From positions 124,001 through 188,000 of the forward strand of contig NZ_JAWHTE010000002.1 in the NCBI RefSeq assembly GCF_032586175.1: DNA of 64,000 nt. The letters are read 5' to 3'. Position 1 is the first letter of the stretch. Each line of letters begins with the position of its first letter. Below, one piece after another: positions 22,791-33,045 of the stretch. The translations under genes were made by a program, and so were the position numbers. The notes beneath the pieces are model-generated. The model searched no databases and was not told the DNA's origin. It was given only the letters and a program-made list of their open reading frames with translations. The stretch comes from Ovoidimarina sediminis (GTDB taxonomy: Bacteria; Pseudomonadota; Alphaproteobacteria; Rhodobacterales; Rhodobacteraceae).

Positions 22791-24845
22791 GTGAGTCGTC
22801 AAGTGATACGGCTGAATTGTCCCGATTTCGGGCTGCGCGATCCGCGCCGGCTTTGGCAGCGCTATGTGATGGCGCTGGGCCTCGTACTGGCCACGGTGCT
22901 TGTCGGGCACACGATGTACGGCAACGCGCTGCGCGATCTGAACCCGCTTCTGGCGTCGGTGAACGACGTGAACCAGCAGCAGATTCTGGGCAACAAGATA
23001 CTTCTCGTGCTGAGGAACGAGGAACGGCGGCCGGACGGGGAGGTTCTGAACAGCCTGCGGTCGAGCGTTGATCTGTTCGAAGCCGCCCATGACCGGGCTG
23101 TCGCGGTGGCGCAGCGGGTGCCGGCGGTGCGCGCGCATTACTTCGATGCCTCGGGGCCCATGCTGGATGCCCGCGCACGGGATTTCGTGACGGCGGTGCG
23201 CGATGTGCTGCGGCAGCTTGAAGAGGGTGTGCCGCCGGATCTGGCGAACTCCGCGCTCTGGTCATTCCAGGACAACGGGTTTCAGGGATACCTGACAACC
23301 TCGGTCCGCCTGTTCGAGGAGGCCGCGCTGGAGCGGACGGCCCGGGCCTATTGGGCGCGCGACGTTCTGACGATGACCGCGCTTCTGATCCTGGTGCTGG
23401 AGGCGGTGTTCATCTTCTGGCCGATTCAGAAAGCCGTGACCTCGGCGATGGACCGGCTGTCGCGGTCGAACCGAAACCTGCGGGAGAAATCACGCGTTCT
23501 GTCCTCCTATGCCGGGCGGCTGGCCTATGCGGCGTTCAACGATCCGCTGACCGGGCTGTACAACCGCAAGAAACTTCACGACGAGCTTGAGACGCTTCTG
23601 GGCCGGGGCGACCTGGACGAGCGGCGGGTCTGCGTTCTTCACATCGACCTTGACGGGTTCAAGGAGGTGAATGACCGGTTCGGCCACGCGGTGGGCGACG
23701 CGGTGCTGAAACGGGTGGCCGAGATCATGCGCTCGCGGGTGCGATCGAGCGACCTGATCGGGCGGATCGGCGGCGACGAGTTCGTGATCGCGCTGGAGCA
23801 CCGGGTGGCGGACGGGGAGGCGTGGGTCGAGGCGATTTGCGAGGAACTGATCGCGAAGATCAGCGAACCGTTGCGGGTTCTCGACGTCGAGGTGAAGATC
23901 GGGGCGAGCATCGGATACACCTATGCGACGCCGGAGATGGCGAATGCCGATGTGCTGATCTCGAATGCCGATATCGCGCTTTACAGCGCGAAGCGGGCGG
24001 GGCGCGGGCGGGCGCAGTTTTTCACCGGGTCGATGCGCGCCGGGATCGAACAGCGCCAGCGCACGATACGCGAGATAGAGGGCGCGCTTCTGACCGGGGC
24101 GTTCAAGCCCTATTTCCAGCCGCAGGTGTCGATCCGCACGGGCGCGGTTGTGGGGCTTGAGCTTCTGGCGCGGTGGCAGCATCCCGAGCGCGGGCTTCTG
24201 ACGCCGGGGGATTTCCTGCCGATCGCCGAAGAGACCGGAGTGATCGACGCGATCGACACGCGGCTGACGGTGGACGGGCTTGATTTCCTGGCCTCGCTGC
24301 ACGGGGCGGGATGGGACGGCCTGACGATGTCGATCAACGCCTCGGCCCGGACGATGCGGTTTTCGGACTATCCCGCGCGGCTGAAGGAAGCGGTGGTGGG
24401 GCACGGGCTCGACCCGGCGCACCTGGTGGTGGAGATCCGGGAATCGGAGCTTCTGGCCGATGGCGAGGGGCAGTTCGCGGCGAATATCCGGGCGCTGTCG
24501 GAGGCGGGTTTCCGGGTGTATGTGGACGATTTCGGCGCGGGCTATGCCTCGCTTGCGCATCTTTCGGCGCTGAACATCCACGGGCTGAAGATCGACCGGA
24601 CGCTGATCGCGAACGTGGCCGCGGAACGGACGGAGCAGGTGGTGGCCGCGGTGATCGGCATGGCGGAGGCGATGAAGTTCGCGGTGGTGGCGGAAGGGGT
24701 GGAGACCCCGGCGCAGTTTTCCGCCCTGCAGCGGCTGGGAGGGCAGGCCGCGCAGGGCTTCGGCATCGCGACGCCGATGCCGATGGAGGAGGTGCGCGGC
24801 TGGCTCGACTCCTACGGCGCGCGGGAGCGGGCGGATCACGCGTAG
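22791..24845 (+). CDS. bifunctional diguanylate cyclase/phosphodiesterase (GGDEF-EAL)
   Basis: The 684-residue membrane protein has helix 1 (YVMALGLVLATVLVGHTM), a periplasmic sensor of about 150 residues, helix 2 (VLTMTALLILVLEAVFIFW), then GGDEF and EAL domains. The cyclase signature RIGGDEF is intact, with an RxxD inhibitory site (RSSD) five residues upstream. The EAL signature reads ELL, but the catalytic residues look kept: the glutamate, NAS, DDFGAGYASL, LKIDRTLI, AEGVETP and QGFG. Both activities are therefore possible. The start is GTG behind AGAAG. What the periplasmic domain senses is unknown. It probably sets cyclic-di-GMP levels for motility or adhesion. Confidence 0.93.
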   Translation: MSRQVIRLNCPDFGLRDPRRLWQRYVMALGLVLATVLVGHTMYGNALRDLNPLLASVNDVNQQQILGNKILLVLRNEERRPDGEVLNSLRSSVDLFEAAHDRAVAVAQRVPAVRAHYFDASGPMLDARARDFVTAVRDVLRQLEEGVPPDLANSALWSFQDNGFQGYLTTSVRLFEEAALERTARAYWARDVLTMTALLILVLEAVFIFWPIQKAVTSAMDRLSRSNRNLREKSRVLSSYAGRLAYAAFNDPLTGLYNRKKLHDELETLLGRGDLDERRVCVLHIDLDGFKEVNDRFGHAVGDAVLKRVAEIMRSRVRSSDLIGRIGGDEFVIALEHRVADGEAWVEAICEELIAKISEPLRVLDVEVKIGASIGYTYATPEMANADVLISNADIALYSAKRAGRGRAQFFTGSMRAGIEQRQRTIREIEGALLTGAFKPYFQPQVSIRTGAVVGLELLARWQHPERGLLTPGDFLPIAEETGVIDAIDTRLTVDGLDFLASLHGAGWDGLTMSINASARTMRFSDYPARLKEAVVGHGLDPAHLVVEIRESELLADGEGQFAANIRALSEAGFRVYVDDFGAGYASLAHLSALNIHGLKIDRTLIANVAAERTEQVVAAVIGMAEAMKFAVVAEGVETPAQFSALQRLGGQAAQGFGIATPMPMEEVRGWLDSYGARERADHA

Positions 24846-25203
24846 CGCGGCCCCGGGAGGCGGGCCGCCTGCCGGGGGGATGAAGACGGCCGCCTGATCG
24901 GCGGGGGTTCGTCCCGGGGCGGGGCGGCGGTTCTTGAAGGTCGGGATCGCCGCGCGTCGGAAAGGCGGGCCGGACATGAATGCGCTGGTGGCGCGGGGAA
25001 GGCCGGCGGCGCGGAGCCATTCGACGGTGGCGCCGCGCGCGCGGGAGCTGTTTCCGGGAGGCACGCCGTCTGTGTCGGGACGGCGGCGGTGACCCCGAGG
25101 CTGATCCTTCCGGGCCGCTGACGGGCGGCGCGGGCGCAGGGCCGCGCCGGGGCCGCGATCGCGGCGCTGAGAAGGCTGGCGCCGCGGGCCGCGCGGAGCG
25201 GGC

Positions 25204-25233
25204 GCGATGGCGATGGCGATGGCGATGGCGATG
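25204..25233 (+). repeat. five GCGATG microsatellite units inside the copA relic
   Basis: Five exact tandem GCGATG hexamers. A run of 12 C follows at 25277-25288. Both are slippage-prone tracts within the ATPase wreck and fit loss of selection. Confidence 0.85.
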
Positions 25234-25414
25234 TTGCGGAATTGCCGGCGGAGACGGTTGTGGTGGGTGATGTCATCCCCCCCCCCCCGAGGCCGGGCAC
25301 GCGGATCCCGGCGGATCGCGCGGTTCCGTCGGGCCGACCAACGTGGATGAGAGCATGCAGAGGGGCGAACCCGTGCCGGTGGACAAGGCCGCGTGCGATG
25401 CGGTGACGGGCGGT

Positions 25415-25747
25415 ATGGTGAATGGGTCCGGCGCTTCGGATGCGGAAGACGGCGGCGAGCCGGGCGGATGGGCTTCTGGCCCGGATCGTCGCGATGGTGG
25501 CGGAGGCGGGGGCGCGGAGGCGGGGGCGCGGGGTTCGCAGATGTGGCCGGGATAGGCGCAGGCCGAGGTGGAGGGGCGGCATGGTGAATGGGATCGGCGC
25601 GCTTCGGATGCGGAGGACGGCGGCGAGCGGGGCGGATGGGCTTCTGGCCCGGATCGTCGCGATGGTGGCGGAGGCGGGGGCGCGGAGGTGGGGCGCGGGG
25701 TTCGCAGATGTGGCCGGGATAGGCGCACGGGCCGAGGTGGAGGGGCG
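25415..25747 (+). repeat. 166-bp tandem duplication within the copA relic
   Basis: The unit starting ATGGTGAATGGG at 25415 is repeated from 25581, with only scattered substitutions and small indels to the end of both units (GAGGTGGAGGGGCGGC). Each copy encodes the same remnant of the ATPase actuator/membrane junction. Confidence 0.9.
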
Positions 25748-26229
25748 GCGCGTTCTGGTGGAAGCGCGGTGGTTCCTTCGATGCCGGAGGGACCCGGCCG
25801 GGGGCGCTGGCGGGCGAGGGCCGCGCGAACGCGGGCCGAGGCGAAACGCCTGTTCGCGTGGCGTTCGATGGGGCCGCGGTGGACGTGTCCGACCCGGTGA
25901 AACCCGGGGCGGCGGAAGCGATTGCGGCGCTTCACGGCATGGGCCTGAAAGCGGCGATGGTGACGGGCGGCACGCGCGCCACGGACAAGGCGATCGCCGC
26001 GCGTCTGGGGATCGACGTGGTGCATGCCGCGTTGAGGGCTGGCGGCACGGTGGAGGCGCCGGACGCGATCCGCGCCGGGCATGGGGTGCTGGCCGTTCCG
26101 GGCGACGGGATCGACGATGCGCCTGCGTTCGCCCGTGCCGATATCGGGCTGGTCATGGGGGCTATGGCGCTGCGTCCGGTGATCGTGGTGACGATCGCGC
26201 TGCGGTTGCGGCGGCTGAAGGAAACGCGG

Positions 26230-26572
26230 GGCGTGGCGGAGAGAAGGGGCCGCCCGGCAAGGACGATCCGGTATTGCGAGGAGACCGGGCGGGTGGAACC
26301 GGCGCGGACGGCGGCCGGCTATCGCGCGTTCCGGGGGAGCGGCGTGCACGCGCTGGATGTTCCAGGGGCGGGCGCGTCCGGAGCTTTGCGAGGACAACGG
26401 CCGCACGCACGCGGAGGTGAAGGAGATCGCCACGCGCCACCTGGGCGAGATCGATTGGAAGACCGGGGGATCTTCAGGGGAGGCGGACGACGCCGTCGCA
26501 CCTGATCGATGCCTGCGCGGCGGATCACCGGCCGGATTGCCCGATCCTGAGATCGCCCGGGGGAGGCGGGGT
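26230..26572 (+). pseudogene. decayed MerR-family copper regulator (CueR-like), fused to copA relic
   Basis: The copA relic frame runs directly into ARTIRYCEETGRVEPARTAA and GYRAFRGSGVHALD, the DNA-binding half of a CueR-type MerR regulator, without the family's N-terminal residues. A frameshift then displaces the coiled-coil helix (ELCEDNGRTHAEVKEIATRH), and another frame carries the metal-binding end LIDACAADHRPDCPIL with its cysteine. The order copA-cueR on one strand is common in alphaproteobacteria. The fused state implies a deletion between the two genes. No full-length reading exists. Confidence 0.8.
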
Positions 26573-26639
26573 GATCGGCGTTTGCCCCGGCCCGGTGACG
26601 GGCCAGGGAGGTGCCGGTTTGAGTTCTATACCCCCCGGC

Positions 26640-26723
26640 GCAACGCCACCATTTGCGCCAGAGCTCGATGGCCATACGGCGGTGGTTCGGCCCCTCGAGG
26701 GCCAGTCTCGGACTGTCTGTCAT
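26640..26723 (-). CDS. Trp/Arg-rich micro-ORF, copy 1 (probably degenerate)
   Basis: From ATG at 26723 the minus strand encodes MTDSPRLALEGPNHRRMAIE then LWRKWWRCAG and runs on without an early stop, so the end given here is only the homologous part. It resembles the shorter, cleanly ended copy at 27954-28046, with conservative changes (E/D, K/E, S/N). The missing stop suggests that this copy has decayed or is read through. The function is unknown; the RKWW motif and basic character hint at membrane or RNA contact. Confidence 0.35.
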
Positions 26724-26757
26724 GGGTCGCTCGACTGCCTGCCACGGCACGGGGGGC
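26642..26757. repeat. micro-ORF-bearing repeat, copy 1
   Basis: About 110 bases beginning GCCACCATTTGCGCCAGAGC match copy 2 at 27967-28078 over almost their whole length and extend past the micro-ORF start codon into its upstream side. A third fragment (GCGCCACCATTTGCGCC) lies at 28815-28831. Confidence 0.85.
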
Positions 26758-26758
26758 G

Positions 26759-27256
26759 TCAGACGTAGCGCTCGTCCTGCGCGGCCATGTCGGCCTCGGA
26801 CGTGCTTTCAAGGTATTCCCGGAACGATTTGCTGAAGCCAAGCCGCCGCTCGCGCCACCACCGCTGCGTCCCCGGCCTGTGAAAGAACCACAGGAGGTTG
26901 TCGCGGTGACCGTCCCAGAATTCATCGTCGATCATGCCGGACCGGTACTGGAAATAAGCGTTCTCGTACTTTCGAAAAAGACTGATCCCCAGATAGGCGA
27001 ACTGGAGGTATTCGTCTTCGTCCAGTTGATCGGGATCCGCCATGCCGAGGGCGTAGAGTTTCGATTTCTCTTTGCTTTCGCCGACGATGGCCGCCATGTC
27101 GCCGAGCGCGGCAACGGCCGTCTGATAGGTTTGGGAGTAGGTCGCGCGGGTGCTGGCGCGGACCTGGATTGCCAGATAGACGACCGTGAGCGCGACAGCG
27201 ACCGAACCGACAACGCCTGACGCGATCTGCACGAGTTCCAGTGTCACGGTGCTCAC
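26759..27256 (-). CDS. hypothetical protein with N-terminal membrane helix
   Basis: The 165-residue protein starts at GTG behind GGGAGG (spacing about 8). A membrane helix (GVVGSVAVALTVVYLAIQV, about 12-32) is followed by a helical soluble domain with TYSQTYQTAVAALGDMAAIV and FRKYENAYFQYRSGMIDDEF, then a Trp-rich stretch, TQRWWRERR. It resembles widespread DUF4760-like one-helix proteins of unknown function, a tentative comparison. It is divergent from the TetR gene with 91 bp between the starts, so the palindrome there could control both genes. Confidence 0.7.
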   Translation of the reverse strand: MSTVTLELVQIASGVVGSVAVALTVVYLAIQVRASTRATYSQTYQTAVAALGDMAAIVGESKEKSKLYALGMADPDQLDEDEYLQFAYLGISLFRKYENAYFQYRSGMIDDEFWDGHRDNLLWFFHRPGTQRWWRERRLGFSKSFREYLESTSEADMAAQDERYV

Positions 27257-27323
27257 CCCGGAACCTCCCGATTTGCAGGACTTCGGATGGCGCGAGGGTA
27301 TCAGCGCCCGTATTTCACGTCGC

Positions 27324-27335
27324 CTCACTAGTGAG
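27324..27335. promoter_or_regulatory. palindromic operator candidate for the TetR regulator
   Basis: CTCACTAGTGAG is a perfect 12-bp palindrome 12 bases before the TetR ATG and is followed at once by TATAC, a -10-like box. ACTAGT-centred palindromes are common TetR-family operators. It lies between the divergent starts of the TetR gene and the membrane protein gene. Confidence 0.65.
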
Positions 27336-27347
27336 TATACCTTGGCG

Positions 27348-27926
27348 ATGGAAACGGACGGGCACGATACCAAGGGCAGGATACTTCGGGCGGCCTATGA
27401 GCTTTTCTACCGGCAGGGATTCACGCGGGTCAGCGTCGACGCGATCGCGGAGCGCGCGGGTGTCACCAAGCGGACGATCTATTATCACTTTGCCAGCAAG
27501 GACGACGTGATCGCCGCCGTGATGGAGGTGCAGCATACCTACCTGTTGCGGCAATATCAGGGCTGGGTGAACCCGTCGTCCTGCACCGCGACGGAGATTG
27601 TCGCGGATGTCTTTGCCAGGCTGCGGATCTGGGCCGATGCGCCGGACTGGCTGGGATCGGGGTTTTCGCGGGTGAGCGCCGAGCTTGCTGATATGCACGG
27701 GCATCCGGCGCGGCGGGCGGCCAGCCGGCACAAGGCCGCTGTCGAAACCTGGCTGGCAGAGAGGTTTTCCGCCACCGGCCTGGGGGATGCCAGCCAACTT
27801 GCCCGGCAGATCATGGTGCTGATCGAGGGCAGCATGAGCCTGGCACTTCTTCACGGGACCACCGAATACATCGGTTCGGCAATGGCCGCAGCGCAAAGGC
27901 TGGTCGACGCGGCGGCGCGGCCCTAG
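27348..27926 (+). CDS. TetR/AcrR family transcriptional regulator
   Basis: The 192-residue regulator has the N-terminal TetR helix-turn-helix: GRILRAAYELFYRQGFTRVS, VDAIAERAGVTKRTIYYHFA and SKDDVIAAVME, about residues 8-58. The C-terminal ligand domain is helical with no recognisable ligand signature. I chose the ATG starting METDGHD because it lies directly behind a -10-like box and the palindrome; translation would begin almost at the transcript start. It probably represses itself and perhaps the divergent membrane protein gene. Confidence 0.92.
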   Translation: METDGHDTKGRILRAAYELFYRQGFTRVSVDAIAERAGVTKRTIYYHFASKDDVIAAVMEVQHTYLLRQYQGWVNPSSCTATEIVADVFARLRIWADAPDWLGSGFSRVSAELADMHGHPARRAASRHKAAVETWLAERFSATGLGDASQLARQIMVLIEGSMSLALLHGTTEYIGSAMAAAQRLVDAAARP

Positions 27927-27953
27927 GGCATAACCGGTTCCTGCGGAAACGGC

Positions 27954-28046
27954 TTAGAGGGCGCGGAGCCACCATTTGCGCCAGAGCTTGATGGCCATAC
28001 GGCGGTGGCTTGGCCCCTTCAGGGCCAATCTCAGAATTTCTGTCAT
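27954..28046 (-). CDS. Trp/Arg-rich 30-residue micro-ORF, copy 2
   Basis: The minus strand encodes MTEILRLALKGPSHRRMAIK then LWRKWWLRAL and stops at TAA. Thirty residues, with nine basic residues and three tryptophans, would form a cationic amphipathic helix. The related copy 1.3 kb away keeps the reading frame and shows mostly conservative changes, which argues for coding. The function is unknown. Its sequence neighbours are the TetR gene end (convergent) and a 400-bp gene-free stretch. Confidence 0.5.
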   Translation of the reverse strand: MTEILRLALKGPSHRRMAIKLWRKWWLRAL

Positions 28047-28078
28047 GGGTATACTCGAATGCCTGCCGCGGCACGGGT
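27967..28078. repeat. micro-ORF-bearing repeat, copy 2
   Basis: Matches copy 1 at 26642-26757 in the same orientation. The two copies flank the membrane protein/TetR pair as direct repeats about 1.2 kb apart. Confidence 0.85.
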
Positions 28079-28368
28079 TGGTCCCGCGCTCATGCCCGAT
28101 ACATCGCGCCCCGATCGCGATTCGGTCAAGTGGGACGGGGGACTGCGCCGGCGCGTGGCGCGATTCTGCAACGCAGCGGGCGGCGGAAGATTGCCGAACC
28201 TTCGGGGGGTATGGGGTGGGAACGCATCGCTCGGGCGGGCGGGGGCACCTGGCGGATCGCGACGCCTTTCGGGAAATGTTTTTGAGAACCGGCCTGCCGG
28301 GCGTACCGTGGATCGTGTCTTGCGAGTGAGGAGTCAGTTGCAAAAAAATAATTCCGAAGGGACAGACA

Positions 28369-28779
28369 ATGAGTATTGAAACAACCGCACGGGAGTTTTT
28401 CGAAGCCTGCGAGACCGGCAAGGGCTGGGACGGGTGCAAGGATTTCTGCCACGAGGGCGCGACGTTTTCCGCGCAGGCCGATGCCCTGGCCGATGTGACC
28501 ACGCTGGAAGGCTATGCCGAATGGATGAAGGGCCTGTTTACGCCCATTCCGGACGGTCACTATGAGCTCAAGGCGTTTTCCACCGATGCGGAGCGGGGGA
28601 TCGTCACGGCGTTTGCGGTGTTCCACGGCACCCATTCGGTGGACGGCCCGGTGCCCGCCACCGGGAAGACGATCGCGGCGGATTACGTTTATGCCATCGC
28701 GTTCGATGGCGACAAGATCGGTCACATGACGAAGATCTGGAACGACGCGCATTCGCTGAAGCAGCTTGGCTGGGCCTGA
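28369..28779 (+). CDS. nuclear transport factor 2-like (SnoaL-type) protein
   Basis: The 136-residue protein has the NTF2/SnoaL cone fold pattern: an N-terminal helix TTAREFFEACETGKGWDGCK, the strand FCHEGATFSAQAD, a helix with EGYAEWMKGLFTPIP, then strands ending in GKTIAADYVYAIAFDGDKI and GHMTKIWNDAHSLKQLGW. Such proteins are small-molecule-binding enzymes or unassigned ester-cyclase-like proteins. No substrate can be named. AAGGGAC precedes the ATG. It is followed by the methyltransferase gene on the same strand. Confidence 0.88.
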   Translation: MSIETTAREFFEACETGKGWDGCKDFCHEGATFSAQADALADVTTLEGYAEWMKGLFTPIPDGHYELKAFSTDAERGIVTAFAVFHGTHSVDGPVPATGKTIAADYVYAIAFDGDKIGHMTKIWNDAHSLKQLGWA

Positions 28780-28814
28780 CCCGGTTTGAAGGCGCCCGCG
28801 CCGGAGAAGGCGCG

Positions 28815-28831
28815 GCGCCACCATTTGCGCC
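28815..28831. repeat. third fragment of the micro-ORF repeat
   Basis: GCGCCACCATTTGCGCC matches the left end of the two longer copies. On the minus strand it reads RKWWRRAF in the frame that gives RKWW in the micro-ORFs. The rest of the repeat is absent. Confidence 0.6.
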
Positions 28832-28934
28832 GGTGTAGGGCGCGGATCTTCGTTTGGGGCCGGGGTGTCATCCACGGCAAGGCCAAACGACCTACGACTT
28901 TCCTGAGACAGATCCCTGAAAGGAGGGCGATCTC

Positions 28935-29741
28935 ATGAGCAAGGGTGCTACGAAGGAAGAACTCGAGGCCGGACGTGGGTATGAAGCGCTGTTTGTCCCC
29001 GCGCTTTTCGCGCCATGGACGCATCATCTGATCCGGGGGGCCCGCGCCGCTGAAGGTCAGAGCGTGCTGGACGTTGCGTGCGGCTCCGGCGTGCTTGCCC
29101 GCGACGTCAGATCAAGGACCGGACCTGCGGGAAGGGTTGTCGGGCTTGATCCTGCACCGGGGATGATCGCGGCCGCTTCCGAGATCGAACCCGGTATCGA
29201 ATGGGTTTCGGGGGCGGTAGAAGATCTGCCCTTTGAAGACGGCACGTTTGACTGCGTCGTCTCGCAGTTCGGGATGATGTTCTTTCAGGACAAGGCCAAA
29301 GCCGCTTCGGAGATGCGCCGCGTGATCAAGCCCGGCGGGCATCTTGCGGTCGCGGTCTGGAATTCGCTGGACAGCAACCCCGCCTATAACGACATCATTG
29401 CCGTTCTGGACGAGAGGGTGAGCACCGAAGCGGGAGACGCGTTGCGCCTGCCCTACTCCCTGGGCGATGCTGACGCGGCGGTTTCGGTGTTCGAGGGTGC
29501 GGGTTTCGAGGCGGCGGCGTTCGAGACCCGGACCGAACAGGCGCGGTTTCCGACGTCACGCACGATGGTGGAAGCCGAATTGCGGGGATGGCTGCCGCTG
29601 TTCGGCATCACGCTCTCGGAAGAGAAGATCGCGGAGGTCCTGGTTCAGTCAGACAGCCGGCTGGCGGCCTATGCATCCGGGAATGGCGAGGCCGTTTTTC
29701 CGACCTCCGCCCATATCATAACCGCGAAGGCGCCGGCGTAG
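28935..29741 (+). CDS. class I SAM-dependent methyltransferase
   Basis: The 268-residue protein has the Rossmann-like methyltransferase fold (Methyltransf_11 type). Motif I is VLDVACGSGVLARDV, the acidic loop GLDPAPGMIAAA, motif II/III VEDLPFEDGTFDCVVSQFGM, and the post-motif EMRRVIKPGGHLAVAVW. The start has a strong AAGGAGGGCGAT SD. UbiE-like proteins share these motifs, but length and neighbours do not support a ubiquinone role; the substrate is unknown. It converges with gyrB, only 30 bp from its stop. Confidence 0.92.
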   Translation: MSKGATKEELEAGRGYEALFVPALFAPWTHHLIRGARAAEGQSVLDVACGSGVLARDVRSRTGPAGRVVGLDPAPGMIAAASEIEPGIEWVSGAVEDLPFEDGTFDCVVSQFGMMFFQDKAKAASEMRRVIKPGGHLAVAVWNSLDSNPAYNDIIAVLDERVSTEAGDALRLPYSLGDADAAVSVFEGAGFEAAAFETRTEQARFPTSRTMVEAELRGWLPLFGITLSEEKIAEVLVQSDSRLAAYASGNGEAVFPTSAHIITAKAPA

Positions 29742-29771
29742 ACAGCAAGGCCGGCAGGGCGGGGCGCGCCC

Positions 29772-32189
<2,418 letters not shown>

Positions 32190-32217
32190 GCAGGCCTTCC
32201 TTGCTCTTTTTCCGGAT

Positions 32218-32246
32218 TTTATAGGCGTTTTGGGGGGTATTGTCAC
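32218..32246 (-). promoter_or_regulatory. sigma-70-type promoter of gyrB
   Basis: Read on the minus strand: GTGACA (-35), 17 bases, TATAAA (-10), then about 28 bases to the gyrB ATG. This is a good housekeeping promoter. Confidence 0.7.
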
Positions 32247-32417
32247 GCCGGACACCCCAATATTTGGTGATTTCTCGCGGTAATTGCAACGACATGCGGG
32301 GGTTTCGGGGGTCGGCGGGACTGTGCCGTGACGCTGCGTCACCGGAACCCGGGGCGTCGGGGCGACGTTTGTCCGGCATCTGCGCGTCTGAGCGCGCCTG
32401 ATGTAGGAGAAAGACCG

Positions 32418-32972
32418 ATGAAACGCACTGCCATTTTCGCCGCCGGATTTGCCTTTTCGGCATCGCTTGCCGCCGCGACGGTGGCTTTTGCTAGGGAAGA
32501 AACCGTCAGCAAAGTCGACGTCTACGCCGAAATCGAGGACGTGCAGAACGCCAACGCACTTCAGTTCTGGCCCGATATCGAGACCGATCTTCAGGCCGTC
32601 ATCCAGGCGATGCTGGGCAACCGGGCGACCGATGACGGGATGGAAATGACCGTTCGGATCGACGAGGTGAGCCTGTCGGGGTCGGAGCTTCTGACCGGTG
32701 AGGGTGAATTCAACCGCCTGCAGGGCTGGGTGTACTTCAAGGAGCCGGTCGATGCCGAACCGTTGTTCCAGGCCGAGATTACCGTGGATGCCGAAACCGG
32801 CGCGATCGATCTGAGCCGGGTGGAAGGCGATGTCGTCATGATCAAGATGCCGGACATGCCCGATTTCTACACCGCGCTTCTCGTTGGCTTTGCCGATGTC
32901 GCGGTGGGCCAGATCGACGATGCGGCGGAGTACCGCCCGGTGTTCGAAGAAAACCGCTCACAGTCGAACTGA
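32418..32972 (+). CDS. hypothetical secreted protein
   Basis: The 184-residue protein has a signal peptide (MKRTAIFAAGFAFSASLAAATVAFA cleavage region, about 25 residues) and a beta-rich mature part, for example DGMEMTVRIDEVSLSGSELL. The strand-rich pattern with a mid-domain EVSLSGSELLTGEGEFNRLQ suggests a small periplasmic lipid- or ligand-binding domain, but I cannot assign a family. AGGAGA lies well placed before the ATG. It diverges from gyrB, and a terminator follows. Confidence 0.8.
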   Translation: MKRTAIFAAGFAFSASLAAATVAFAREETVSKVDVYAEIEDVQNANALQFWPDIETDLQAVIQAMLGNRATDDGMEMTVRIDEVSLSGSELLTGEGEFNRLQGWVYFKEPVDAEPLFQAEITVDAETGAIDLSRVEGDVVMIKMPDMPDFYTALLVGFADVAVGQIDDAAEYRPVFEENRSQSN

Positions 32973-33000
32973 CGCCGGCGCGTTGTCTGTGAGATTTGCG

Positions 33001-33032
33001 AAGGCCCTGTCCCCGTGTGGCGGGGCCTTTTT
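33001..33032 (+). terminator. intrinsic terminator after the secreted protein gene
   Basis: AAGGCCC pairs with GGGCCTT, with the inner stem CCCCG/CGGGG, followed by TTTTT. It can serve the plus-strand gene, and partly the LysE gene on the other strand. Confidence 0.85.
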
Positions 33033-33045
33033 CCGTTTCGGGGGA

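Larger units (their letters stand above)
24907..26230 (+). pseudogene. decayed copper-translocating P-type ATPase (CopA-like)
   Basis: Pieces of a CopA-type ATPase appear in correct order but in changing frames with stops. From 24907: VRPGAGRRFLKV...GGPDMNALVA; then VTPRLILPGR; AALRRLAP; VAELPAETVVVGDVI and RPGTRIPAD; next frame NVDESMQRGEPVPVDKA (actuator TGE region, with the usual VTGE altered to QRGE) and GGMVNGSGA; ADGLLARIVAMVAEA twice because of a 166-bp tandem duplication; RAEVEGRRVLVEARWF; and from about 25830 SDPVKPGAAEAIAALHGMGL with VPGDGIDDAPAFARADIGLV. The phosphorylation motif DKTGTLT and several helices are missing. It cannot encode a working pump. Confidence 0.85.
27927..28368. 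other. 440-bp stretch with only the micro-ORF repeat
   Basis: Apart from the 30-codon ORF and repeat copy 2 (27967-28078) I see no gene. The part at 28270-28368 is AT-richer and presumably holds the promoter and leader of the next gene, whose SD is AAGGGAC. Confidence 0.55.

Noticed and set aside
28126..28875. A 249-codon minus-strand gene opposite the NTF2-like gene
   Set aside because: It is the shadow of a well-supported plus-strand gene and lacks any domain.
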